Shown in pieces: positions 1 through 7,788 of a stretch of DNA of 64,000 nucleotides (positions are counted from its first letter, which is position 1; each line of letters starts with the position of its first letter). A program made the translations under genes and the position numbers. This DNA comes from Streptomyces lavendofoliae (GTDB lineage Bacteria; Actinomycetota; Actinomycetes; Streptomycetales; Streptomycetaceae). The stretch spans positions 32,180 to 96,179 of the forward strand of contig NZ_BMTP01000020.1 in the NCBI RefSeq assembly GCF_014649735.1. The letters are read 5' to 3'. The notes under the pieces were generated by a model that was not told the origin of the DNA, made no database searches, and saw only the letters and a program-made list of their open reading frames with translations.

Positions 1-1
1 G

Positions 2-304
2 CAGCCGGAGGCGTACAAGGTCGAGGCCGCGACCGAGCACATCGTCGGCGAGATGACCGACCTGCAGTTGAAGATGGCGCGGATCTCAGTGGACCGGTAC
101 GGCGGGGAGGAGCCGCCGCCCAAGCTCGCGGGGGAAGCGCTGGCCGAGTGGGAGGAACAGCACGAGACCGACCCGACGTACACCGACGAGTACGGCCACG
201 CGCTCGACCCGGGCGAGCGGGTGCTGATCCCGACTGTGGATCCGGTGCCGTACTACAACCGCGGGCGTGCCCGTGTGGAGCCGCGCCTGGGCGGTGAACG
301 GTGA
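2..304 (+). CDS. Partial hypothetical protein, 5' end outside window
   Basis: The frame is already open at base 2, with 17 codons before the first in-frame ATG at 53, so the gene begins left of the window. The 100 visible residues are charged and proline/glutamate-rich, and I recognise no domain. The TGA stop overlaps the next gene's GTG as GTGA, so the two are probably co-translated. Function unknown. Confidence 0.6.
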   Translation, partial: QPEAYKVEAATEHIVGEMTDLQLKMARISVDRYGGEEPPPKLAGEALAEWEEQHETDPTYTDEYGHALDPGERVLIPTVDPVPYYNRGRARVEPRLGGER

Positions 305-885
305 CCGTACGCAAGACGCTGGGCCCGTCACCAGTCGGTGGCGGGCCCGGCCCCCTCACAGACACCGAGTACGCCGTGCTGCGGCAGGCAGCCATGGGCG
401 ACACGTACGCCGTCATCGCCGAGCGAATGGGATACACCGAGAAGAGCGTGGCGAAGATGGCGCTCAGGCTGGCACGGAAGCTGGGCGCCAGGAACATCAC
501 CCACGCCGTCTACCTGGCATGCGAGAAGGGCTTGCTCCAGGCCGACGGGCCACGGCCGCGTGAGAACGAGGTGCTGTCGGCACCGAGTATCCGCCTGCTC
601 CAGTCGCTCATGGCCGAAGGGTTCAGCCTGTCGTTCATCGCCGAGCGCATGGGCATGGGGCAGCCCGAGCTGAGTGTGCTGATGAACCGGCAGCACATCA
701 CGCCGCTCACAGAGCTGAGGGTGCGACGCGTGTTCGTAGATCTGGCTGGCAGGGATCCGCTGGAGGCAGGTGTCCATCCGCGGGGCCGTACCCGGGCGTT
801 GAACCGTGCCCGGACCGAGGGCTGGGAGGTCGTCCCGACCGAGGAGCTGACGCGGGTTCGCCGCTCCGTTCTGCACGCTGCGTAG
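301..885 (+). CDS. LuxR-like helix-turn-helix regulator
   Basis: 194 aa. Residues about 19-78 resemble a LuxR/GerE (sigma-70 region 4-like) DNA-binding domain: LTDTEYAVLRQAA, then YAVIAERMGYTEKSVAKMALRLARKLG. A second helix-turn-helix-like segment, FSLSFIAERMGMGQPELSVL, lies near residues 105-125. There is no receiver or ligand domain, so it is a compact DNA-binding protein. It starts at a GTG inside the upstream stop and is followed by about 118 noncoding bases. Its target is unknown. Family assignment rests on motif appearance alone. Confidence 0.65.
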   Translation: MTVRKTLGPSPVGGGPGPLTDTEYAVLRQAAMGDTYAVIAERMGYTEKSVAKMALRLARKLGARNITHAVYLACEKGLLQADGPRPRENEVLSAPSIRLLQSLMAEGFSLSFIAERMGMGQPELSVLMNRQHITPLTELRVRRVFVDLAGRDPLEAGVHPRGRTRALNRARTEGWEVVPTEELTRVRRSVLHAA

Positions 886-1003
886 TCACTGTCCGGCGGT
901 CCACGACCCCGGATTCGGACATCTTCGACACCCGCACCGGCCGGATACCCGGCATGGCCGACGGGAGCCTACTCACAGTCACATTACGTCCGTGGAGGTT
1001 CGG

Positions 1004-1243
1004 ATGAGCAGCACACACCGTGGATTTCTCGTCTACACCGCCCTCGTCGTCGCCATCGGCACCGTGAACGCGGCTGTCTGGATCGCGGTGACGGGCGAAT
1101 ACCGGCCCCCGGTCTGGGCGACGTGCCTGGCGGCGGTGCTGTCGCTGCTGATAGCCGACCAGCTTGAGCGGGCCTGGGCCCGCCGGCATACCCGCCGGGC
1201 CCGGGTCGCCCGGGTGCGTGCGCACCGGCGGGCGGGCCGGTGA
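1004..1243 (+). CDS. Small membrane protein, two predicted TM helices
   Basis: 79 aa. The ATG at 1004 is preferred over the upstream GTG at 992 because GGAGG lies about 6 nt before it. Two hydrophobic segments (YTALVVAIGTVNAAVWIAV and VWATCLAAVLSLLIA) are followed by a strongly basic tail of about 25 residues rich in Arg, expected in the cytoplasm. The stop overlaps the GTG of the next gene. No family recognised. Confidence 0.55.
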   Translation: MSSTHRGFLVYTALVVAIGTVNAAVWIAVTGEYRPPVWATCLAAVLSLLIADQLERAWARRHTRRARVARVRAHRRAGR

Positions 1244-1461
1244 AGCGGCGCCGTGGCTGGTGCCCGGTCTGTGGGCGCCCGAGCGCCCTCACACGCGCTG
1301 GTCGCGTCTGGGAGCACGGCCCGGGCTGCCCCGGCGCCGGCCGTATGCCCGCCGACGCCCCGCCCCGTGAGCACATCTGGCCCGCGCGGTACCGCGGGCG
1401 CCGCGTCACCACCATCCGTGGCGGCATCGACCGCTGGACACCCACCGAAGGAGCAGCATGA
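1240..1461 (+). CDS. Small Cys-containing basic protein
   Basis: 73 aa, GTG start overlapping the previous TGA. It has a single CPVCGRP knuckle near the N-terminus and a later HGPGCPG, which together could bind zinc. The rest is basic. The stop overlaps the ATG of the next gene, so it sits inside a coupled operon. Function unknown. Confidence 0.5.
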   Translation: MKRRRGWCPVCGRPSALTRAGRVWEHGPGCPGAGRMPADAPPREHIWPARYRGRRVTTIRGGIDRWTPTEGAA

Positions 1462-1982
1462 CCCAGCCCGAGCGCCAAGAGGCGATGACCGAGCGGTCGA
1501 CGGAAGCAGCGCTGCGCGCGCGCCTCCTCCTGGCGCAGCGGCACGCCCACACCACGGACGCGGAGCGCGCCGAGGCCGATGCCCGCTTCCACCAGGCGCA
1601 GGCCGCGCTGGAGCGGGCGAACGCCCGGGAGGCCCGGACCCATGCCGACGCAGTGAACGCCCACACCGCAGTCGCGGAGGTGCGGCGCCTGTGCGACCTG
1701 ACCATCAGCTCCTCGGTACGCGTGCAGGCGGTCGCCCAGGCCCGAGACACGTTGGCCGTCATCGATTCCTGCATGGCCGGGGAGACGGTGCCGGGAGACG
1801 GGGCGTGGGGCACGGTGTGGCTCCACGGGAACTGGCGGTACCTGACCAGCCAGATGACGACGGCGGAACGCGAGGCGGCTGCGGACGCGGTCGCCCGCTG
1901 GAACGCCGCCCTGAACGCCGATGACGGGAACGTCGAGGAGGGCGAGCCGGACGGGCTGCGCTGGTGGAGGGACGACCGGTGA
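1458..1982 (+). CDS. Hypothetical coiled-coil protein
   Basis: 174 aa, ATG start with an AAGGAG site just upstream and a 4-nt overlap with the previous gene. Residues about 20-75 are Ala/Glu/Arg-rich and predicted coiled coil. The C-terminal part is Trp-rich and acidic and ends in WWRDDR. No catalytic motif is visible. Its stop overlaps the following GTG. Confidence 0.55.
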   Translation: MTQPERQEAMTERSTEAALRARLLLAQRHAHTTDAERAEADARFHQAQAALERANAREARTHADAVNAHTAVAEVRRLCDLTISSSVRVQAVAQARDTLAVIDSCMAGETVPGDGAWGTVWLHGNWRYLTSQMTTAEREAAADAVARWNAALNADDGNVEEGEPDGLRWWRDDR

Positions 1983-2143
1983 CCGACTACAGCCTCGACG
2001 ACCTCAACCGGCTCGCGGCACGCTGGGAGCACGGCCACGCCGAGCTGGTCCAGGACTGCGCTGTGTGCCGGGCGGAGTTCGCCGCGGTGATGCAGCTGGT
2101 GCACGGGTGTGAGCAGCCGTGCGACCCGGGCCCGTACACCTGA
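1979..2143 (+). CDS. Small Cys-motif protein, 54 aa
   Basis: A GTG overlapping the upstream stop opens a 54-residue frame beginning MTDYSLDDLNRLAARWEHGH. It carries CAVC and a later HGCEQPC, a possible zinc site. Length, coupling and GC-rich third positions support a real gene. It is the last gene before the terminator-like hairpin at 2202. Function unknown. Confidence 0.5.
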   Translation: MTDYSLDDLNRLAARWEHGHAELVQDCAVCRAEFAAVMQLVHGCEQPCDPGPYT

Positions 2144-2201
2144 CCTCTTCCCGGCGCTGGTGCGGCGGGCGTACGGTGAAAGTCCTATGGGGCCACCAAG
2201 G

Positions 2202-2241
2202 AGCGGCCCGGCATCCCCTGGACGGGTGCCGGGCCGCTTTC
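2202..2241 (+). terminator. Intrinsic-type terminator hairpin
   Basis: Perfect 12-bp arms AGCGGCCCGGCA (2202-2213) and TGCCGGGCCGCT (2227-2238), followed by TT. It closes the first plus-strand operon. Confidence 0.7.
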
Positions 2242-2296
2242 GTGCGTCCGGGGCCGGGCGGCGTGGTCCTGGCGGGCGCCGGTCGAAGTGGCGGCT

Positions 2297-2312
2297 TAGG
2301 ATCCCCGGCGTG
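2297..2312 (+). promoter_or_regulatory. Putative leaderless promoter, -10 TAGGAT
   Basis: TAGGAT at 2297-2302 lies exactly 7 nt before GTG 2310, with no Shine-Dalgarno between. This geometry fits a leaderless transcript starting at the GTG. The same spacing recurs at 2919-2934. No good -35 hexamer is seen. Confidence 0.45.
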
Positions 2313-2564
2313 GAAGAAGATGATCAGGAGAAGGCGCGCAGAGAGTCGCACGCCCGGTTGGTGGCGCTGAAGGTGGCGTCGGTGGAGGCGCAGGCACGGG
2401 CGACGGCGGAGGGGTACAGCTCGGAGGCGTGGGCGCCGTGGCGGGCGGCGGCCGGGGCGTACCAGGCGGCGCTGACGGAACACGCGGCAGCGTTCGGGTT
2501 GAACCGGTACGAGGTGGAGCGGGCGGTCAACGAGGAGGTGCTGCACCCGGAGCCGAACGAGTAG
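2310..2564 (+). CDS. Hypothetical helical protein, 84 aa
   Basis: The frame is open from 2109, but the upstream part covers a strong hairpin and reads as noncoding. GTG 2310 just after a TAGGAT box is the better start. The product is Ala/Glu-rich and helical, with GLNRYEVERAVNEEV near the C-terminus. A 9-bp inverted repeat (GCGGCCGCC, arms 2564-2572 and 2577-2585) at its stop may end the transcript. Function unknown. Confidence 0.55.
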   Translation: MEEDDQEKARRESHARLVALKVASVEAQARATAEGYSSEAWAPWRAAAGAYQAALTEHAAAFGLNRYEVERAVNEEVLHPEPNE

Positions 2565-2715
2565 CGGCCGCCAGACGGCGGCCGCAGGTCGGTGCGGGGC
2601 GCGCGATGTCGGGTCCAGCGGTGTTGTCAGTGCCGCGTGCGAGTCTGTGGTGGCCCGGCGGAGCGCCAGGTGGAGCCGGTGCTGGCGTGCGTACTGGAGA
2701 GAGCGGAGAGCAGTG

Positions 2716-2868
2716 ATGGTGAGCTATCGAGTCGAGTGGACCCAGGATGGTCGTCGTCGTACGTCGGTGGTGAGCTACGACGAGCCGAGCGCGAAGGGGC
2801 GCAAGGCGGATCTTGAGGCGGCTGGTGCTGTGGATGTCGTGATCGTGCGGGTGAAGCCGGGCGAGTAG
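2716..2868 (+). CDS. Small hypothetical protein, 50 aa
   Basis: Starts MVSYRVEWTQDGRRRTSVVS. ATG 2716 follows a weak GAG-rich site; the frame is open further upstream, but that part looks shadow-like. The alternating hydrophobic/charged pattern suggests a small beta-rich fold. Similar short proteins occur in Streptomyces phages and plasmids, in my recollection. No function assigned. Confidence 0.5.
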   Translation: MVSYRVEWTQDGRRRTSVVSYDEPSAKGRKADLEAAGAVDVVIVRVKPGE

Positions 2869-2918
2869 CCGGCCCTGGGGGTGGGTGTCCCCGGGATGTC
2901 GTGGGGTGCCCGCACCCA

Positions 2919-2934
2919 TAGAATCGAACTTGTG
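2919..2934 (+). promoter_or_regulatory. Putative leaderless promoter, -10 TAGAAT
   Basis: TAGAAT at 2919-2924 is followed after 7 nt by GTG 2932, with no ribosome-binding site. It is a near copy of the arrangement at 2297-2312. Confidence 0.45.
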
Positions 2935-3270
2935 TCCGACCTTCCGCCGCCGTACCCGCCCGACGAGGAGCGTCTCGCCGTCCTGCAGACGTGGCTGGAG
3001 GTGCAGCTGGCGTACGTCCGTGACGCCCGGGCCGCGCTCGCCCGGCGCGCCGAGATCCAGGTACGTACGGCGCCGCCCGCACCCCCGCCGTACCGGCTGC
3101 AGCGGGGTCTGGACGCCGCCCGTACCGTGGTCCGGGTTCACCTGGGGGACTGTGCCCTGGCGAAGAAGGGGCCGGGGGTGGATGACCTGGCGGCGCGGCG
3201 CGCGCTGGTCGAGGGTGTCGAGGCGTGCGCGGTGTGCCGGCCGGACAGTGAGCTGGGGATGCTGGACTGA
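2932..3270 (+). CDS. DUF6233-like protein
   Basis: 112 aa beginning VSDLPPPYPPDEERLAVLQTW. The N-terminal SDLPPD-like start, the VRVHLGDCALAKK segment and the C-terminal CAVCRPDSELGML match the pattern I know for the streptomycete DUF6233 family, whose function is unknown. Start GTG 2932 is chosen because it begins the conserved SDLPP motif and follows a TAGAAT box by 7 nt. The upstream 17 in-frame codons are probably untranslated. Confidence 0.7.
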   Translation: MSDLPPPYPPDEERLAVLQTWLEVQLAYVRDARAALARRAEIQVRTAPPAPPPYRLQRGLDAARTVVRVHLGDCALAKKGPGVDDLAARRALVEGVEACAVCRPDSELGMLD

Positions 3271-3304
3271 GCGTCCCGGGCGGGTCTGTGCCCCCACCCC
3301 TTGC

Positions 3305-3323
3305 GCTTCCTAAAATAGGAAGC
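3305..3323. promoter_or_regulatory. Palindromic operator-like site
   Basis: GCTTCCT and AGGAAGC form a perfect 7-bp inverted repeat around AAAAT. It lies about 60 bp before the 3382 gene and upstream of an HTH gene that may be its regulator. AT-rich against a GC-rich background. Confidence 0.45.
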
Positions 3324-3381
3324 TACCTTGGAGGTGTCAGGTCAGGGGAACAGCCCCAGACCCCGCCGGAAGGAACCGGTC

Positions 3382-3687
3382 ATGACCACCACCCACTTCA
3401 CCGCCTGGCTCGTCAACGACGCCTCCTGCCTCGACCAGCCGTACATGGACCTCACCATCCTGGAAGACGAGCTGCTCGGCGAAGACCCGGCAAACCACGC
3501 GGCGTGGACCACCGACGGCAGCAAGCCGATCGCCTTCTACTCCCGCACCACCGTGGACGCCCGCGACGGCGACATCGACCAGGGCATCGCCGAGGCCGAG
3601 GCCGCCATGGAAGCGTCCGGGTGGCGCACCGTCGGTTCCTGGGATGTCGTCGACAACGCCTACATCGTCCCCGTCGAACGCGTCTGA
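3382..3687 (+). CDS. Hypothetical acidic protein, 101 aa
   Basis: ATG 3382 has GAAGGAA 7 nt upstream and is preferred over the GTG-type start at 3328. The protein (MTTTHFTAWLVNDASCLDQP...) is acidic with no Cys cluster and no TM segment. A 10-bp hairpin follows and then an HTH gene, so the pair may form a small operon regulated from the palindrome at 3305. Function unknown. Confidence 0.55.
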   Translation: MTTTHFTAWLVNDASCLDQPYMDLTILEDELLGEDPANHAAWTTDGSKPIAFYSRTTVDARDGDIDQGIAEAEAAMEASGWRTVGSWDVVDNAYIVPVERV

Positions 3688-3700
3688 CCCGCTCGCCCCG

Positions 3701-3737
3701 GGACGGCCCCGCCTGGACATGGTGGGGCCGTCCTCAT
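3701..3737 (+). terminator. Terminator-like hairpin before HTH gene
   Basis: Arms GGACGGCCCC (3701-3710) and GGGGCCGTCC (3724-3733), followed by TCATTT. Placed between two co-oriented genes, it may act as a partial terminator. Confidence 0.55.
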
Positions 3738-3751
3738 TTCAGGAGGAAGCC

Positions 3752-4198
3752 ATGCCCCCAACGACCTACACCGACCCGCCCGGCATGCCCGAGGACGACC
3801 GGATGACCGCCGCCGAACTCAAGGTCGTCCGCGAGTACCTGGGCCTGACCGGCGACTGGCTCGCCGCCCACCTGGGCGTCTCCCCGCGCACCGTGCGGCA
3901 CTGGGAAGCGGGCAAGTACGCCATCCCCGACGGTGTCCGGCTGGCAGTCGAGGACCTCGAACAGCGCACCGCGCAGTTCGTCGCCGGCGTCGTGGAGAAA
4001 CTGATGGACCTCCCCGACCCCGGTGTGGTGACCTACCGCGACGACGCCGAGTACCACGCTGCGGTCCCCGAGTCGGAGTTCCCGGCCTCCTGGCACCGGG
4101 CCGTCATCGCCCGCGTCGCCCAAGAGGTCCCGGCGCTGGCCATCGCCTACGCCGACCAGGTCGACCGCGCGGCCGCCGGCCCCGCCCGACGGGGATAG
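3752..4198 (+). CDS. HTH (XRE/YdiL-like) DNA-binding protein
   Basis: 148 aa. ATG 3752 follows AGGAGG; the longer frame from 3644 overlaps the hairpin and is rejected. Residues about 16-55 form a clear helix-turn-helix: MTAAELKVVREYLGLTGDWL, then LGVSPRTVRHWEAGK. The remainder looks like a small dimerisation or effector part. It resembles the DUF1870/YdiL-type antitoxin-like regulators. It ends 2 bp before the zinc-finger gene and may control the upstream palindrome. Confidence 0.65.
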   Translation: MPPTTYTDPPGMPEDDRMTAAELKVVREYLGLTGDWLAAHLGVSPRTVRHWEAGKYAIPDGVRLAVEDLEQRTAQFVAGVVEKLMDLPDPGVVTYRDDAEYHAAVPESEFPASWHRAVIARVAQEVPALAIAYADQVDRAAAGPARRG

Positions 4199-4200
4199 GC

Positions 4201-4950
4201 GTGCAGCCGGGACAGACACCGCCGGCCTCCTCGCGGCTGGTCACCCGCAGGGAGGCCGAACCACTGCTCGGGTACGCGTCCGGGAGCTTGAAGGTGGTCA
4301 TGCAGCAGCAGCGCGGCCGCTGGCCCGAGCCGGTCGCCTGCCGTGTCCGGGGCCGCGCGTTGCTGTGGAACCTCGAGGAGCTGCTGGCAGCCGGGCGGGG
4401 GCAGCAGGGCGGGTTACGCTCCCGGCGGCCGGGCGGCGCGGACCCGGACGGGCTGGTCACCTGCCTGATCTGCGGGCGCCGGTTCCGATCCCTCGGCCCG
4501 CACCTCGCCCGTATCCACCATGTCACCGCCGCCGAGTACCGTGCCGAGCACCAGCTGCCCGCTTCGGCCACCCTCATGGCCACCGACACCCGCCTGGGCC
4601 TGTCGACCGCACGCATCGACGCGATTACCGAGCAGCCGGAGCTGATCGAAAGGATGCGCGCCGCTAACCTCCCCGCCAGTGAGCTGTCCCGGCGCTCGAC
4701 GGAGGCCCGTTCTGGCACCGACTCCCTACCGGTCGTACGCGCGTCCCGGCGGGCGGGCGCGCTGCGCACTCTGCCGGCGGCGCAGCAGGCCCGGCGTGAC
4801 GCGCTGGAGGCGGTCGCCCGTGCAGCCGGGTTCGCATCCATGGCCGACGCCATCGAGAACACCCGCGACCTGCCCAGCCGCGCGGCCGCCGAGCGGATCG
4901 GCGTTGGCGCCAGCACGGTCAAACGCTGGCGTCAGCGGAAGCCTGCCTAA
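4201..4950 (+). CDS. MucR/Ros-type zinc-finger DNA-binding protein
   Basis: 249 aa, GTG start 2 nt after the previous stop. C88-x2-C91-x9-H101-x4-H106 followed by HVTAAEYRAEHQLP matches the MucR/Ros zinc finger used in DNA binding. The N-terminus (LVTRREAEPLLGYASGSLKV) looks like a MerR/excisionase-type helix-turn-helix, and the C-terminus (SRAAAERIGVGASTVKRWRQR) is another HTH. Three DNA-binding modules in one protein is unusual. It converges on ku with 12 bp between stops. Confidence 0.65.
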   Translation: MQPGQTPPASSRLVTRREAEPLLGYASGSLKVVMQQQRGRWPEPVACRVRGRALLWNLEELLAAGRGQQGGLRSRRPGGADPDGLVTCLICGRRFRSLGPHLARIHHVTAAEYRAEHQLPASATLMATDTRLGLSTARIDAITEQPELIERMRAANLPASELSRRSTEARSGTDSLPVVRASRRAGALRTLPAAQQARRDALEAVARAAGFASMADAIENTRDLPSRAAAERIGVGASTVKRWRQRKPA

Positions 4951-4962
4951 CGGCTGCTGCGG

Positions 4963-5868
4963 TCAGCCTGCCTTGCGCGGCTTACGCGCCGGGGCCTTCT
5001 TCGCCGTCGTCTTCTTGGCGGCTGTCTTCTTCGCCGCGGTCTTCTTCGGCTTCGGCATCTCGTGGACGGTGGCGTCCTCGCCGCTCTCACCGCGGGAGGC
5101 CTTGGCCTTCTCGACGGAGGCGTTGAGGGCGGCCATCAGGTCGACGACCTTCCCGGCCGGCTCCGGCGCCTGGCCGACCGGCTGCGGCTCGCGGTGCTCG
5201 GCCTTGGCCTGGAGGAGCTCCTCCAGCGCGGTGCGGTAGTCGTCATGGAACTGGGTCAGGTCGTCGGTGGTCATGGCGTCAATCAGGGCGATGGCGCCGT
5301 CGACCTCCGAGTCGTCGATGTCCATGGCCGGCGGGGCGACAGCAGCGGGGTCGCGGATCTCGTCCGGCCAGCGCATCGAGTGCAGGGCGATGACCTCACC
5401 GTCCAGGACCTGGAGGAGGCCCAATCGCTCGCGGTTGTGCCAGGCGAACTTCGCGATGGCCACCCGGTCCGAGCGGTTGAGGGCCTCGCGCAGCAGCTTG
5501 TACGGCTTGGCGGCGACCTGCCCGTCAGCTTGCAGGTAGTACGAGTCGCCGATGCGGATGGGGTCGATGCTGGAGGCGGGGACGAACGCGACGATCTCGA
5601 TGGCCTTCGCGGTCGGCAGCGGCATCCCGTCCAGATCGGCGTCCGTGACGGGGATGACGGTGTCCTTGGAGATCTCGTAGCCCCGGCCGATCTCGTCCTG
5701 GCTCAGGACCTTGTCGTCCAGGGTGCACACCTTCTGGTAGCGGATCCGGCCGCCGTCGGCCTCGTGGACCTGGTGGAAGGAAATGTTGTGCGACTCAGTC
5801 GCGCTCAGGACCTTGCACGGGATGGTCACGAGACCAAAGCTGATCGCGCCGCTCCAGACCGGCCGCAT
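4963..5868 (-). CDS. ku: Ku DNA end-binding protein
   Basis: 301 aa, near the usual bacterial Ku length. The start MRPVWSGAISFGLVTIPCKV is the diagnostic Ku N-terminus, followed by the core beta-barrel region (FHQVHEADGGRIRYQKVC). Bacterial Ku is a homodimer that rings DNA double-strand ends and recruits ligase. The tail after residue 270 is a lysine/alanine repeat (KKTAAKKTAAKK), typical of the extended C-termini that bind DNA. Ku is known in actinobacteriophages such as Omega and Corndog, where it is thought to help circularise genomes with short ends. No ligD is adjacent. Its transcript starts near 5920. Confidence 0.95.
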   Translation of the reverse strand: MRPVWSGAISFGLVTIPCKVLSATESHNISFHQVHEADGGRIRYQKVCTLDDKVLSQDEIGRGYEISKDTVIPVTDADLDGMPLPTAKAIEIVAFVPASSIDPIRIGDSYYLQADGQVAAKPYKLLREALNRSDRVAIAKFAWHNRERLGLLQVLDGEVIALHSMRWPDEIRDPAAVAPPAMDIDDSEVDGAIALIDAMTTDDLTQFHDDYRTALEELLQAKAEHREPQPVGQAPEPAGKVVDLMAALNASVEKAKASRGESGEDATVHEMPKPKKTAAKKTAAKKTTAKKAPARKPRKAG

Positions 5869-5961
5869 CGGGCACCTCCCAGGCTGCCCCCCTGGGGTGG
5901 ACCCTCAGCCTAAGACGAGGCCGGTCTGGAAGCACACGGAAGCGGCCGGCGCCCGGGGCGG

Positions 5962-6138
5962 TCAGGCCCCCAATTCCCGGCCTTCCGCGGCCCACCGTTC
6001 CATGATCTCCCGGAGGACGGGGTGCCTGTCGAAGTACTCCTCGTCGCTCAGGTGCCCGTCGGGCACGCTGGGGACCATGGTGCGGACGGTGGTTCCGGCC
6101 TGGGTGCGCAGGTACCGGACGCTGTACTGGGTCGACAT
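5962..6138 (-). CDS. Small hypothetical protein, 58 aa
   Basis: ATG at 6138 has a GGAGG-like site 7 nt upstream; the frame extends to 6384 but that part crosses a strong hairpin. The product (MSTQYSVRYLRTQAGTTVRT...) is charged and ends in a helix RHPVLREIMERWAAEGREL. It lies between ku and the 6338 gene on the same strand. Function unknown. Confidence 0.5.
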   Translation of the reverse strand: MSTQYSVRYLRTQAGTTVRTMVPSVPDGHLSDEEYFDRHPVLREIMERWAAEGRELGA

Positions 6139-6204
6139 CGCTGGCCTCCACAGAGTCAGGGCGCGCCGCCTGCCCTCCCGCAGGGAGGCCGGGAGGGACG
6201 GCGC

Positions 6205-6238
6205 GGCCCCGCCCATGGAGCACCCCTTGGGCGGGGCC
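6205..6238 (-). terminator. Strong hairpin, terminator-like
   Basis: Perfect 11-bp arms GGCCCCGCCCA (6205-6215) and TGGGCGGGGCC (6228-6238) without a T-run. It sits between two minus-strand genes. Confidence 0.5.
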
Positions 6239-6337
6239 GGTCGCGGGTCTCTCCCGGGGGTGGAAGGGGAGACCCTGCTGATCACAGGCTGACACGTGTT
6301 TCGGCCACGCAACAGGGGTGTGACTGAAAAAGGAGCA

Positions 6338-6607
6338 TTACGCGGCGTGGGACGCGTCTGGAGAACGGCATAGCCGCCAGCCACCGAGGCGCAGGTCTTC
6401 GGATGTGCGGGCGGTCAGGTCTGCCATCACCCACATCTGCGTGTCCGGAAGGCGGTGGCACGGGATGCCGGTCGCGGACTCGATGATCCAGGTGTCGACC
6501 GTGGCGAGGATCTGGCCGCCGTACCAGTCGGGGATGGACAGAAGTGTGGTGATGTGCCCGGCTCGGATCACGATGGCGCGGGTCTCAAAGCGGCGCGTGC
6601 GGCTCAT
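6338..6607 (-). CDS. Hypothetical protein, 89 aa
   Basis: ATG at 6607 is preceded by AAAGGGGG and preferred over the upstream start at 6661. The sequence (MSRTRRFETRAIVIRAGHIT...) has two Trp-containing beta-like stretches and ends SHAA. It has no TM segment and no zinc motif. It is downstream of the metalloprotease gene cluster and may share its transcript. Function unknown. Confidence 0.5.
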   Translation of the reverse strand: MSRTRRFETRAIVIRAGHITTLLSIPDWYGGQILATVDTWIIESATGIPCHRLPDTQMWVMADLTARTSEDLRLGGWRLCRSPDASHAA

Positions 6608-6666
6608 TGCGCCCCCTTTACGGCGTGTTGGTGCGGTGTGGGGGGTGGGGCGATCATGCACCGTTT

Positions 6667-6885
6667 TCAGCCGGAGCGGTAGGGGGTGGCCGGATCAGGC
6701 GTGGCGGTTGCGGTGCGGGCGTAGAGCACGGCGCGGTGGGCGGCCGCTTCGTCGTGGCGGCCGGCCGTCTCGAGATGGCGGATGTGCCGGGCGGTGAGGT
6801 GCCGGGTGCCGTAGACGGCGAGGACCGTGCCGACGACGGCGCCGGCGAGCGCGCTCCCGGCGATCTGGAGGGGGTCGGCCGTCAC
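6667..6885 (-). CDS. Small membrane protein
   Basis: 72 aa from a GTG that overlaps the protease stop by 4 nt (GTGA), implying translational coupling. One TM helix (IAGSALAGAVVGTVLAVYG) is followed by a His/Arg-rich cytoplasmic segment. It could anchor or assist the secreted protease encoded just upstream, but nothing in the sequence proves that. Confidence 0.5.
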   Translation of the reverse strand: MTADPLQIAGSALAGAVVGTVLAVYGTRHLTARHIRHLETAGRHDEAAAHRAVLYARTATATPDPATPYRSG

Positions 6886-7631
6886 TGGCGGAGGTACCAG
6901 TTCGCGGCGAGCTGCTGCAGCCCGGGCTGGTCGAACGGGGGCGTGAACTTCCCGGCGTCGACGCTGTTGTAGTAGCCGCCGCGGGGGAAGCACATGAGCG
7001 GGCGGGTGCCGGTGGCGGTCGCGACGCACTCGTGGTCCTCCACCGTGCCGTCGCCGTCGAGGTCCTTGTTCGGGTGAGCCAGGCCCATGATGTGCCCGAG
7101 CTCGTGGGCGAGGGTGTTCGTGCGGTAGGCGTCGTTCTTGGCCGGGTCGCTGGAGAACCAGGCGGGCTGGGTCCAGTATTCGGAGTCGATCTCGATGTGG
7201 CCGCCCCACGCGGAGCCGTTGCTGATCTGGTAGCAGGGCGAGGCTTCGGACATGCCGCGGGCGCCGGTGGGCTGGTGGCTGTAGTGGACGACGATGCGCC
7301 GGCGGGCGGGGCAGGTGCCGAGCGGGGTGAGGTCGAGGGTGGTGGTGACGGTCATCGGGATGCCGGTGACTTCGGTGAAGTGGGCGGCGATCCGCTGGTA
7401 GTACCGGGTGAGGACGCTCTGGCCGGCCGGGTCGGCGAACGCGATGGTGTACGGCTCGTCGGCGATGGAGTAGATGCCGCGTTCGGTCCAGGCTCGCCAG
7501 CCGCGGCCCTCGTAGGTGGGGGTGGTGGTGACCGCGGCGGTGGGGGACGGCGCGGCGACGACTGCCGTGAGGGCGGCGGTGACGGCTGTGAGGATCCCGG
7601 CGAGGCGTATGCGGCGGGAGAGAAAAGGCAT
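6882..7631 (-). CDS. Secreted metzincin-type zinc metalloprotease
   Basis: 249 aa. A basic N-terminus with a hydrophobic stretch of about 20 residues ending AAPSPTAAV is a signal peptide, so the protein is exported. The motif H176-E-L-G-H180-I-M-G-L-A-H186 is the metzincin zinc site (HExxHxxGxxH), with a likely Met-turn at PLMCF. A perfect EF-hand-like calcium loop, DLDGDGTVEDHE, follows at 190-201. Four Cys residues could form disulfides. Family: matrixin-like peptidases. Start ATG 7631 has TGGGG upstream; ATG 7640 is an alternative. Role unknown; it could be a lysogen-expressed extracellular enzyme. Confidence 0.8.
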   Translation of the reverse strand: MPFLSRRIRLAGILTAVTAALTAVVAAPSPTAAVTTTPTYEGRGWRAWTERGIYSIADEPYTIAFADPAGQSVLTRYYQRIAAHFTEVTGIPMTVTTTLDLTPLGTCPARRRIVVHYSHQPTGARGMSEASPCYQISNGSAWGGHIEIDSEYWTQPAWFSSDPAKNDAYRTNTLAHELGHIMGLAHPNKDLDGDGTVEDHECVATATGTRPLMCFPRGGYYNSVDAGKFTPPFDQPGLQQLAANWYLRQ

Positions 7632-7649
7632 ACACCCCATGCTGGGCAC

Positions 7650-7673
7650 AAAAGAGCCGGGTGTTGCCCCCGG
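7650..7673 (-). terminator. Intrinsic terminator
   Basis: On the minus strand CCGGG, a 7-nt loop and CCCGG are followed by CTCTTTT. It separates the small secreted peptide gene from the protease gene. Confidence 0.55.
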
Positions 7674-7788
7674 TCAGTGGGCGGCGCGGGCCGGGGTGTG
7701 CCTGGCGGCGGCATCGGCTTCGTGATGGGCGCCGCCAGGCATTCATCCAGGGTGGCACGGGGCACTGACAGCCCCGGGTGCCGCTGGC

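Noticed and set aside
2109..2309. N-terminal extension of the 2310 gene
   Set aside because: It covers a 12-bp terminator hairpin and is Arg/Gly-rich without conservation-like pattern.
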